Of a stretch of DNA of 64,000 bases, positions 13,146-24,629 are shown in pieces (position 1 is the first letter of the stretch; each line of letters opens with the position of its first letter). The translations under genes and the position numbers were made by a program. The DNA comes from Rallus limicola (taxonomy: Eukaryota > Chordata > Aves > Gruiformes > Rallidae), in contig JAKCOZ010000304.1 of the NCBI GenBank assembly GCA_022605955.1, positions 216,434 through 280,433 of the forward strand. The letters are read 5' to 3'. The notes beneath the pieces were generated by a model, which saw nothing but the letters and a program-made list of their open reading frames with translations, made no database searches and was not told where the DNA came from.

Positions 13146-14333
13146 ATGAAAGGCATAGCTTGTCTGAAACCTCCTAACAGGACACACAAGCAGACCCTGT
13201 CACTTTGGCTCTCAGCCTTTTCCTTTGCCTGGAAAGAGGGAACATGCCTGGAACCTCCTACGGTGCTTTTCTCGGCCCTAGCAGACTGCAGTTCAAAACT
13301 TGCTAAACGTCCAGCAATAACTCCCAAAGTAAAGAAGCTAGGACTGAAAGGCATAGCTTGTCTGAAACCTCCTAACAGGACACACAAGCAGACCCTGTCA
13401 CTTTGGCTCTCAGCCTTTTCCTTTGCCTGGAAAGAGGGAACATGCCTGGAACCTCCTACGGTGCTTTTCTCGGCCCTAGCAGACTGCAGTTCAAAACATG
13501 CTAAACGTCCAGCAATAACTCCCAAAGTAAAGAAGCTAGGCATGAAAGGCATAGCTTGTCTGAAACCTCCTAACAGGACACACAAGCAGACCCTGTCACT
13601 TTGGCTCTCAGCCTTTTCCTTTGCCTGGAAAGAGGGAACATGCCTGGAACCTCCTACGGTGCTTTTCTCGGCCCTAGCAGACTGCAGTTCAAAACATGCT
13701 AAACGTCCAGCAATAACTCCCAAAGTAAAGAAGCTAGGACTGAAAGGCATAGCTTGTCTGAAACCTCCTAACAGGACACACAAGCAGACCCTGTCACTTT
13801 GGCTCTCAGCCTTTTCCTTTGCCTGGAAAGAGGGAACATGCCTGGAACCTCCTACGGTGCTTTTCTCGGCCCTAGCAGACTGCAGTTCAAAACTTGCTAA
13901 ACGTCCAGCAATAACTCCCAAAGTAAAGAAGCTAGGACTGAAAGGCATAGCTTGTCTGAAACCTCCTAACAGGACACACAAGCAGACCCTGTCACTTTGG
14001 CTCTCAGCCTTTTCCTTTGCATGGAAAGAGGGAACATGCCTGGAACCTCCTACGGTGCTTTTCTCGGCCCTAGCAGACTGCAGTTCAAAACATGCTAAAC
14101 GTCCAGCAATAACTCCCAAAGTAAAGAAGCTAGGACTGAAAGGCATAGCTTGTCTGAAACCTTATAACAGGACACACAAGCAGACCCTGTCACTTTGGCT
14201 CTCAGCCTTTTCCTTTGCCTGGAAAGAAGGAACATACCTGCTACCTCCTACAGTGCTTTTCTCGGCCCTAGCAGACTGCAGTTCAAAACATGCTAAACGT
14301 CCAGCAATAACTCCCAAAGTAAAGAAGCTAGGC

Positions 14334-17105
14334 ATGAAAGGCATAGCTTGTCTGAAACCTCCTAACAGGACACACAAGCAGACCCTGTCACTTTGGCTCT
14401 CAGCCTTTTCCTTTGCCTGGAAAGAGGGAACATGCCTGGAACCTCCTACGGTGCTTTTCTCGGCCCTAGCAGACTGCAGTTCAAAACATGCTAAACGTCC
14501 AGCAATAACTCCCAAAGTAAAGAAGCTAGGCATGAAAGGCATAGCTTGTCTGAAACCTCCTAACAGGACACACAAGCAGACCCTGTCACTTTGGCTCTCA
14601 GCCTTTTCCTTTGCCTGGAAAGAGGGAACATGCCTGGAACCTCCTACGGTGCTTTTCTCGGCCCTAGCAGACTGCAGTTCAAAACATGCTAAACGTCCAG
14701 CAATAACTCCCAAAGTAAAGAAGCTAGGCATGAAAGGCATAGCTTGTCTGAAACCTCCTAACAGGACACACAAGCAGACCCTGTCACTTTGGCTCTCAGC
14801 CTTTTCCTTTGCCTGGAAAGAGGGAACATGCCTGGAACCTCCTACGGTGCTTTTCTCGGCCCTAGCAGACTGCAGTTCAAAACATGCTAAACGTCCAGCA
14901 ATAACTCCCAAAGTAAAGAAGCTAGGACTGAAAGGCATAGCTTGTCTGAAACCTCCTAACAGGACACACAAGCAGACCCTGTCACTTTGGCTCTCAGCCT
15001 TTTCCTTTGCCTGGAAAGAGGGAACATGCATGGAAGCTCCTACAGTGCTTTTCTCGGCCCTAGCAGACTGCAGTTCAAAACTTGCTAAACGTCCAGCAAT
15101 AACTCCCAAAGTAAAGAAGCTAGGCATGAAAGGCATAGCTTGTCTGAAACCTCCTAACATGACACACAAGCAGACCCTGTCACTTTGGCTCTCAGCCTTT
15201 TCCTTTGCCTGGAAAGAGGGAACATGCCTGGAACCTCCTACGGTGCTTTTCTCGGCCCTAGCAGACTGCAGTTCAAAACATGCTAAACGTCCAGCAATAA
15301 CTCCCAAAGTAAAGAAGCTAGGACTGAAAGGCATAGCTTGTCTGAAACCTCCTAACAGGACACACAAGCAGACCCTGTCACTTTGGCTCTCAGCCTTTTC
15401 CTTTGCCTGGAAAGAAGGAACATACCTGCTACCTCCTACAGTGCTTTTCTCGGCCCTAGCAGACTGCAGTTCAAAACATGCTAAACGTCCAGCAATAACT
15501 CCCAAAGTAAAGAAGCTAGGACTGAAAGGCATAGCTTGTATGAAACCTCCTAACAGGACACACAAGCAGACCCTGTCACTTTGGCTCTCAGCCTTTTCCT
15601 TTGCCTGGAAAGAAGGAACATACCTGCTACCTCCTACAGTGCTTTTCTCGGCCCTAGCAGACTGCAGTTCAAAACATGCTAAACGTCCAGCAATAACTCC
15701 CAAAGTAAAGAAGCTAGGCATGAAAGGCATAGCTTGTCTGAAACCTTATAACAGGACACACAAGCAGACCCTGTCACTTTGGCTCTCAGCCTTTTCCTTT
15801 GCCTGGAAAGAGGGAACATGCCTGGAACCTCCTACGGTGCTTTTCTCGGCCCTAGCAGACTGCAGTTCAAAACATGCTAAACGTCCAGCAATAACTCCCA
15901 AAGTAAAGAAGCTAGGCATGAAAGGCATAGCTTGTCTGAAACCTCCTAACAGGACACACAAGCAGACCCTGTCACTTTGGCTCTCAGCCTTTTCCTTTGC
16001 CTGGAAAGAGGGAACATGCCTGGAACCTCCTACGGTGCTTTTCTCGGCCCTAGCAGACTGCAGTTCAAAACATGCTAAACGTCCAGCAATAACTCCCAAA
16101 GTAAAGAAGCTAGGCATGAAAGGCATAGCTTGTCTGAAACCTCCTAACAGGACACACAAGCAGACCCTGTCACTTTGGCTCTCAGCCTTTTCCTTTGCCT
16201 GGAAAGAGGGAACATGCCTGGAACCTCCTACGGTGCTTTTCTCGGCCCTAGCAGACTGCAGTTCAAAACATGCTAAACGTCCAGCAATAACTCCCAAAGT
16301 AAAGAAGCTAGGACTGAAAGGCATAGCTTGTCTGAAACCTCCTAACAGGACACACAAGCAGACCCTGTCACTTTGGCTCTCAGCCTTTTCCTTTGCCTGG
16401 AAAGAGGGAACATGCATGGAAGCTCCTACAGTGCTTTTCTCGGCCCTAGCAGACTGCAGTTCAAAACTTGCTAAACGTCCAGCAATAACTCCCAAAGTAA
16501 AGAAGCTAGGCATGAAAGGCATAGCTTGTCTGAAACCTCCTAACATGACACACAAGCAGACCCTGTCACTTTGGCTCTCAGCCTTTTCCTTTGCCTGGAA
16601 AGAGGGAACATGCCTGGAACCTCCTACGGTGCTTTTCTCGGCCCTAGCAGACTGCAGTTCAAAACATGCTAAACGTCCAGCAATAACTCCCAAAGTAAAG
16701 AAGCTAGGACTGAAAGGCATAGCTTGTCTGAAACCTCCTAACAGGACACACAAGCAGACCCTGTCACTTTGGCTCTCAGCCTTTTCCTTTGCCTGGAAAG
16801 AAGGAACATACCTGCTACCTCCTACAGTGCTTTTCTCGGCCCTAGCAGACTGCAGTTCAAAACATGCTAAACGTCCAGCAATAACTCCCAAAGTAAAGAA
16901 GCTAGGACTGAAAGGCATAGCTTGTATGAAACCTCCTAACAGGACACACAAGCAGACCCTGTCACTTTGGCTCTCAGCCTTTTCCTTTGCCTGGAAAGAA
17001 GGAACATACCTGCTACCTCCTACAGTGCTTTTCTCGGCCCTAGCAGACTGCAGTTCAAAACATGCTAAACGTCCAGCAATAACTCCCAAAGTAAAGAAGC
17101 TAGGC
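14334..17105 (+). repeat. Two tandem copies of a 7-mer HOR (1,386 bp each)
   Basis: Units at 14334-15719 and 15720-17105 repeat the same order of marked monomers. Three CA-type A units are followed by a unit with CATGGAAGCTCC plus AACTTGC, then one with AACATGACAC, then two type-B units, the second carrying TTGTATGAAACC. The marker CATGGAAGC appears near 15028 and 16414, and AACATGACAC near 15166 and 16552, each pair 1,386 bases apart. The second copy starts with a CCTTATAAC unit where the first starts with CCTCCTAAC, so the copies have diverged slightly. A third copy lies at 19086-20471 and a partial one at 18294-19085. Confidence 0.9.
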
Positions 17106-20100
17106 ATGAAAGGCATAGCTTGTCTGAAACCTTATAACAGGACACACAAGCAGACCCTGTCACTTTGGCTCTCAGCCTTTTCCTTTGCCTGGAAAGAGGG
17201 AACATGCCTGGAACCTCCTACGGTGCTTTTCTCGGCCCTAGCAGACTGCAGTTCAAAACTTGCTAAACGTCCAGCAATAACTCCCAAAGTAAAGAAGCTA
17301 GGACTGAAAGGCATAGCTTGTCTGAAACCTCCTAACAGGACACACAAGCAGACCCTGTCACTTTGGCTCTCAGCCTTTTCCTTTGCCTGGAAAGAGGGAA
17401 CATGCCTGGAACCTCCTACGGTGCTTTTCTCGGCCCTAGCAGACTGCAGTTCAAAACATGCTAAACGTCCAGCAATAACTCCCAAAGTAAAGAAGCTAGG
17501 ACTGAAAGGCATAGCTTGTCTGAAACCTCCTAACAGGACACACAAGCAGACCCTGTCACTTTGGCTCTCAGCCTTTTCCTTTGCCTGGTAAGAAGGAACA
17601 TACCTGCTACCTCCTACAGTGCTTTTCTCGGCCCTAGCAGACTGCAGTTCAAAACATGCTAAACGTCCAGCAATATCTGCTAAAGTAAAGAAGCTAGGCA
17701 TGAAAGGCATAGCTTGTCTGAAACCTCCTAACAGGACACACAAGCAGACCCTGTCACTTTGGCTCTCAGCCTTTTCCTTTGCCTGGAAAGAGGGAACATG
17801 CCTGGAACCTCCTACGGTGCTTTTCTCGGCCCTAGCAGACTGCAGTTCAAAACATGCTAAACGTCCAGCAATAACTCCCAAAGTAAAGAAGCTAGGACTG
17901 AAAGGCATAGCTTGTCTGAAACCTCCTAACAGGACACACAAGCAGACCCTGTCACTTTGGCTCTCAGCCTTTTCCTTTGCCTGGAAAGAGGGAACATGCC
18001 TGGAACCTCCTACAGTGCTTTTCTCGGCCCTAGCAGACTGCAGTTCAAAACTTGCTAAACGTCCAGCAATAACTCCCAAAGTAAAGAAGCTAGGACTGAA
18101 AGGCATAGCTTGTCTGAAACCTCCTAACAGGACACACAAGCAGACCCTGTCACTTTGGCTCTCAGCCTTTTCCTTTGCCTGGAAAGAGGGAACATGCCTG
18201 GAACCTCCTACGGTGCTTTTCTCAGCCCTAGCAGACTGCAGTTCAAAACATGCTAAACGTCCAGCAATAACTCCCAAAGTAAAGAAGCTAGGACTGAAAG
18301 GCATAGCTTGTCTGAAACCTCCTAACAGGACACACAAGCAGACCCTGTCACTTTGGCTCTCAGCCTTTTCCTTTGCCTGGAAAGAGGGAACATGCATGGA
18401 AGCTCCTACAGTGCTTTTCTCGGCCCTAGCAGACTGCAGTTCAAAACTTGCTAAACGTCCAGCAATAACTCCCAAAGTAAAGAAGCTAGGCATGAAAGGC
18501 ATAGCTTGTCTGAAACCTCCTAACATGACACACAAGCAGACCCTGTCACTTTGGCTCTCAGCCTTTTCCTTTGCCTGGAAAGAGGGAACATGCCTGGAAC
18601 CTCCTACGGTGCTTTTCTCGGCCCTAGCAGACTGCAGTTCAAAACATGCTAAACGTCCAGCAATAACTCCCAAAGTAAAGAAGCTAGGACTGAAAGGCAT
18701 AGCTTGTCTGAAACCTCCTAACAGGACACACAAGCAGACCCTGTCACTTTGGCTCTCAGCCTTTTCCTTTGCCTGGAAAGAAGGAACATACCTGCTACCT
18801 CCTACAGTGCTTTTCTCGGCCCTAGCAGACTGCAGTTCAAAACATGCTAAACGTCCAGCAATAACTCCCAAAGTAAAGAAGCTAGGACTGAAAGGCATAG
18901 CTTGTATGAAACCTCCTAACAGGACACACAAGCAGACCCTGTCACTTTGGCTCTCAGCCTTTTCCTTTGTCTGGAAAGAAGGAACATACCTGCTACCTCC
19001 TACAGTGCTTTTCTCGGCCCTAGCAGACTGCAGTTCAAAACATGCTAAACGTCCAGCAATAACTCCCAAAGTAAAGAAGCTAGGCATGAAAGTCATAGCT
19101 TGTCTGAAACCTCCTAACAGGACACACAAGCAGACCCTGTCACTTTGGCTCTCAGCCTTTTCCTTTGCCTGGAAAGAGGGAACATGCCTGGAACCTCCTA
19201 CGGTGCTTTTCTCGGCCCTAGCAGACTGCAGTTCAAAACATGCTAAACGTCCAGCAATAACTCCCAAAGTAAAGAAGCTAGGCATGAAAGGCATAGCTTG
19301 TCTGAAACCTCCTAACAGGACACACAAGCAGACCCTGTCACTTTGGCTCTCAGCCTTTTCCTTTGCCTGGAAAGAGGGAACATGCCTGGAACCTCCTACG
19401 GTGCTTTTCTCGGCCCTAGCAGACTGCAGTTCAAAACATGCTAAACGTCCAGCAATAACTCCCAAAGTAAAGAAGCTAGGCATGAAAGGCATAGCTTGTC
19501 TGAAACCTCCTAACAGGACACACAAGCAGACCCTGTCACTTTGGCTCTCAGCCTTTTCCTTTGCCTGGAAAGAGGGAACATGCCTGGAACCTCCTACGGT
19601 GCTTTTCTCGGCCCTAGCAGACTGCAGTTCAAAACATGCTAAACGTCCAGCAATAACTCCCAAAGTAAAGAAGCTAGGACTGAAAGGCATAGCTTGTCTG
19701 AAACCTCCTAACAGGACACACAAGCAGACCCTGTCACTTTGGCTCTCAGCCTTTTCCTTTGCCTGGAAAGAGGGAACATGCATGGAAGCTCCTACAGTGC
19801 TTTTCTCGGCCCTAGCAGACTGCAGTTCAAAACTTGCTAAACGTCCAGCAATAACTCCCAAAGTAAAGAAGCTAGGCATGAAAGGCATAGCTTGTCTGAA
19901 ACCTCCTAACATGACACACAAGCAGACCCTGTCACTTTGGCTCTCAGCCTTTTCCTTTGCCTGGAAAGAGGGAACATGCCTGGAACCTCCTACGGTGCTT
20001 TTCTCGGCCCTAGCAGACTGCAGTTCAAAACATGCTAAACGTCCAGCAATAACTCCCAAAGTAAAGAAGCTAGGACTGAAAGGCATAGCTTGTCTGAAAC

Positions 20101-21659
20101 CTCCTAACAGGACACACAAGCAGACCCTGTCACTTTGGCTCTCAGCCTTTTCCTTTGCCTGGAAAGAAGGAACATACCTGCTACCTCCTACAGTGCTTTT
20201 CTCGGCCCTAGCAGACTGCAGTTCAAAACATGCTAAACGTCCAGCAATAACTCCCAAAGTAAAGAAGCTAGGACTGAAAGGCATAGCTTGTATGAAACCT
20301 CCTAACAGGACACACAAGCAGACCCTGTCACTTTGGCTCTCAGCCTTTTCCTTTGCCTGGAAAGAAGGAACATACCTGCTACCTCCTACAGTGCTTTTCT
20401 CGGCCCTAGCAGACTGCAGTTCAAAACATGCTAAACGTCCAGCAATAACTCCCAAAGTAAAGAAGCTAGGCATGAAAGGCATAGCTTGTCTGAAACCTTA
20501 TAACAGGACACACAAGCAGACCCTGTCACTTTGGCTCTCAGCCTTTTCCTTTGCCTGGAAAGAGGGAACATGCCTGGAACCTCCTACGGTGCTTTTCTCG
20601 GCCCTAGCAGACTGCAGTTCAAAACTTGCTAAACGTCCAGCAATAACTCCCAAAGTAAAGAAGCTAGGACTGAAAGGCATAGCTTGTCTGAAACCTCCTA
20701 ACAGGACACACAAGCAGACCCTGTCACTTTGGCTCTCAGCCTTTTCCTTTGCCTGGAAAGAGGGAACATGCCTGGAACCTCCTACGGTGCTTTTCTCGGC
20801 CCTAGCAGACTGCAGTTCAAAACATGCTAAACGTCCAGCAATAACTCCCAAAGTAAAGAAGCTAGGACTGAAAGGCATAGCTTGTCTGAAACCTCCTAAC
20901 AGGACACACAAGCAGACCCTGTCACTTTGGCTCTCAGCCTTTTCCTTTGCCTGGTAAGAAGGAACATACCTGCTACCTCCTACAGTGCTTTTCTCGGCCC
21001 TAGCAGACTGCAGTTCAAAACATGCTAAACGTCCAGCAATATCTGCTAAAGTAAAGAAGCTAGGCATGAAAGGCATAGCTTGTCTGAAACCTCCTAACAG
21101 GACACACAAGCAGACCCTGTCACTTTGGCTCTCAGCCTTTTCCTTTGCCTGGAAAGAGGGAACATGCCTGGAACCTCCTACGGTGCTTTTCTCGGCCCTA
21201 GCAGACTGCAGTTCAAAACATGCTAAACGTCCAGCAATAACTCCCAAAGTAAAGAAGCTAGGACTGAAAGGCATAGCTTGTCTGAAACCTCCTAACAGGA
21301 CACACAAGCAGACCCTGTCACTTTGGCTCTCAGCCTTTTCCTTTGCCTGGAAAGAGGGAACATGCCTGGAAGCTCCTACAGTGCTTTTCTCGGCCCTAGC
21401 AGACTGCAGTTCAAAACTTGCTAAACGTCCAGCAATAACTCCCAAAGTAAAGAAGCTAGGACTGAAAGGCATAGCTTGTCTGAAACCTCCTAACAGGACA
21501 CACAAGCAGACCCTGTCACTTTGGCTCTCAGCCTTTTCCTTTGCCTGGAAAGAGGGAACATGCCTGGAACCTCCTACGGTGCTTTTCTCAGCCCTAGCAG
21601 ACTGCAGTTCAAAACATGCTAAACGTCCAGCAATAACTCCCAAAGTAAAGAAGCTAGGA
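14928..21659 (+). repeat. Two tandem copies of a 17-mer HOR (3,366 bp each)
   Basis: Copy one is about 14928-18293 and copy two about 18294-21659, with ends uncertain by about one monomer. Rare shared variants sit exactly 17 x 198 = 3,366 bases apart: CTGGTAAG (T at 17589 and 20955), CTGCTAAAG replacing CTCCCAAAG (G at 17679 and 21045), CTCAGCCC (near 18222 and 21588), and CCTTATAAC units (near 17131 and 20497). The 7-mer HOR is nested inside, so the 17-mer formed after the 7-mer. Private changes in copy two, such as TTTGTCTGG near 18969 and GAAAGTCATAG near 19088, show some time has passed since duplication. Confidence 0.9.
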
Positions 21660-24629
21660 CTGAAAGGCATAGCTTGTCTGAAACCTCCTAACAGGACACA
21701 CAAGCAGACCCTGTCACTTTGGCTCTCAGCCTTTTCCTTTGCCTGGAAAGAGGGAACATGCCTGGAACCTCCTACGGTGCTTTTCTCGGCCCTAGCAGAC
21801 TGCAGTTCAAAACATGCTAAACGTCCAGCAATAACTCCCAAAGTAAAGAAGCTAGGCATGAAAGGCATAGCTTGTCTGAAACCTCCTAACAGGACACACA
21901 AGCAGACCCTGTCACTTTGGCTCTCAGCCTTTTCCTTTGCCTGGAAAGAGGGAACATGCCTGGAAGCTCCTACGGTGCTTTTCTCGGCCCTAGCAGACTG
22001 CAGTTCAAAACATGCTAAACGTCCAGCAATAACTCCCAAAGTAAAGAAGCTAGGACTGAAAGGCATAGCTTGTCTGAAACCTCCTAACAGGACACACAAG
22101 CAGACCCTGTCACTTTGGCTCTCAGCCTTTTCCTTTGCCTGGAAAGAGGGAACATGCCTGGAACCTCCTACGGTGCTTTTCTCGGCCCTAGCAGACTGCA
22201 GTTCAAAACTTGCTAAACGTCCAGCAATAACTCCCAAAGTAAAGAAGCTAGGACTGAAAGGCATAGCTTGTCTGAAACCTCCTAACAGGACACACAAGCA
22301 GACCCTGTCACTTTGGCTCTCAGCCTTTTCCTTTGCCTGGAAAGAGGGAACATGCCTGGAACCTCCTACGGTGCTTTTCTCGGCCCTAGCAGACTGCAGT
22401 TCAAAACATGCTAAACGTCCAGCAATAACTCCCAAAGTAAAGAAGCTAGGACTGAAAGGCATAGCTTGTCTGAAACCTCCTAACAGGACACACAAGCAGA
22501 CCCTGTCACTTTGGCTCTCAGCCTTTTCCTTTGCCTGGTAAGAAGGAACATACCTGCTACCTCCTACAGTGCTTTTCTCGGCCCTAGCAGACTGCAGTTC
22601 AAAACATGCTAAACGTCCAGCAATAACTGCTAAAGTAAAGAAGCTAGGCATGAAAGGCATAGCTTGTCTGAAACCTCCTAACAGGACACACAAGCAGACC
22701 CTGTCACTTTGGCTCTCAGCCTTTTCCTTTGCCTGGAAAGAGGGAACATGCCTGGAACCTCCTACGGTGCTTTTCTCGGCCCTAGCAGACTGCAGTTCAA
22801 AACATGCTAAACGTCCAGCAATAACTCCCAAAGTAAAGAAGCTAGGACTGAAAGGCATAGCTTGTCTGAAACCTCCTAACAGGACACACAAGCAGACCCT
22901 GTCACTTTGGCTCTCAGCCTTTTCCTTTGCCTGGAAAGAGGGAACATGCCTGGAACCTCCTACGGTGCTTTTCTCGGCCCTAGCAGACTGCAGTTCAAAA
23001 CATGCTAAACGTCCAGCAATAACTCCCAAAGTAAAGAAGCTAGGACTGAAAGGCATAGCTTGTCTGAAACCTCCTAACAGGACACACAAGCAGACCCTGT
23101 CACTTTGGCTCTCAGCCTTTTCCTTTGCCTGGTAAGAAGGAACATACCTGCCACCTCCTACAGTGCTTTTCTCGGCCCTAGCAGACTGCAGTTCAAAACA
23201 TGCTAAACGTCCAGCAATAACTCCCAAAGTAAAGAAGCTAGGACTGAAAGGCATAGCTTGTATGAAACCTCCTAACAGGACACACAAGCAGACCCTGTCA
23301 CTTTGGCTCTTAGCCTTTTCCTTTGCCTGGAAAGAGGGAACATGCCTGGAACCTCCTACGGTGCTTTTCTCGGCCCTAGCAGACTGCAGTTCAAAACATG
23401 CTAAACGTCCAGCAATAACTCCCAAAGTAAAGAAGCTAGGCATGAAAGGCATAGCTTGTCTGAAACCTCCTAACAGGACACACAAGCAGACCCTGTCACT
23501 TTGGCTCTCCGCCTTTTCCTTTGCCTGGAAAGAAGGAACATACCTCCTACCTCCTACAGTGCTTTTCTCGGCCCTAGCAGACTGCAGTTCAAAACATGCT
23601 AAACGTCCAGCAATAACTCCCAAAGTAAAGAAGCTAGGACTGAAAGGCATAGCTTGTCTGAAACCTCCTAACAGGACACACAAGCAGACCCTGTCACTTT
23701 GGCTCTCAGCCTTTTCCTTTGCCTGGAAAGAGGGAACATGCCTGGAACCTCCTACGGTGCTTTTCTCGGCCCTAGCAGACTGCAGTTCAAAACATGCTAA
23801 ACGTCCAGCAATAACTCCCAAAGTAAAGAAGCTAGGACTGAAAGGCATAGCTTGTCTGAAACCTCCTAACAGGACACACAAGCAGACCCTGTCACTTTGG
23901 CTCTCAGCCTTTTCCTTTGCCTGGAAAGAAGGAACATACCTGCTACCTATAAAAGTGCTTTTCTCGGCCCTAGCAGACTGCAGTTCAAAACATGCTAAAC
24001 GTCCAGCAATAACTGCTAAAGTAAAGAAGCTAGGCATGAAAGGCATAGCTTGTCTGAAACCTCCTAACAGGACACACAAGCAGACCCTGTCATTTTGGCT
24101 CTCAGCCTTTTCCTTTGCATGGAAAGAGGGAACATGCCTGGAACCTCCTACGGTGCTTTTCTCGGCCCTAGCAGACTGCAGTTCAAAACATGCTAAACGT
24201 CCAGCAATAACTCCCAAAGTAAAGAAGCTAGGACTGAAAGGCATAGCTTGTCTGAAACCTCCTAACAGGACACACAAGCAGACCCTGTCACTTTGGCTCT
24301 CAGCCTTTTCCTTTGCCTGGAAAGAGGGAACATGCCTGGAACCTCATACGGTGCTTTTCTCGGCCCTAGCAGACTGCAGTTCAAAACTTGCTAAACGTCC
24401 AGCAATAACTCCCAAAGTAAAGAAGCTAGGACTGAAAGGCATAGCTTGTCTGAAACCTCCTAACAGGACACACAAGCAGACCCTGTCACTTTGGCTCTCA
24501 GCCTTTTCCTTTGCCTGGAAAGAGGGAACATGCCTGGAACCTCCTACGGTGCTTTTCTCGGCCCTAGCAGACTGCAGTTCAAAACATGCTAAACGTCCAG
24601 CAATAACTCCCAAAGTAAAGAAGCTAGGA
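21660..24629 (+). repeat. Satellite segment with CTGGTAAG and CTGCTAAAG marker units, including one TATAAAAG unit
   Basis: Fifteen monomers between two HOR blocks. CTGGTAAG recurs at 22539 and 23133 (8 and then 3 units after the copy at 20955). CTGCTAAAG recurs at 22629 and 24015 (8 and then 7 units after 21045). This indicates further short-range copying of the same progenitor block. The unit around 23844-24041 is unusual: four substitutions within five bases near its end create TATAAAAG at 23948-23955. The next unit has CATTTTGG and TTTGCATGG variants. No gene is present. Confidence 0.85.

Noticed and set aside
5648..14146. Minus-strand open frame of 2,832 codons, and the other minus-strand frames across the window
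   Set aside because: Complementary reading of the same monomer. These frames end wherever a CCTTATAAC unit supplies a stop on the minus strand, which is a variant of the satellite and not a gene end.
23948..23955. Functional promoter at TATAAAAG
   Set aside because: Single variant unit, no initiator or coding context downstream, surrounded by satellite; reported only as a mutational oddity.
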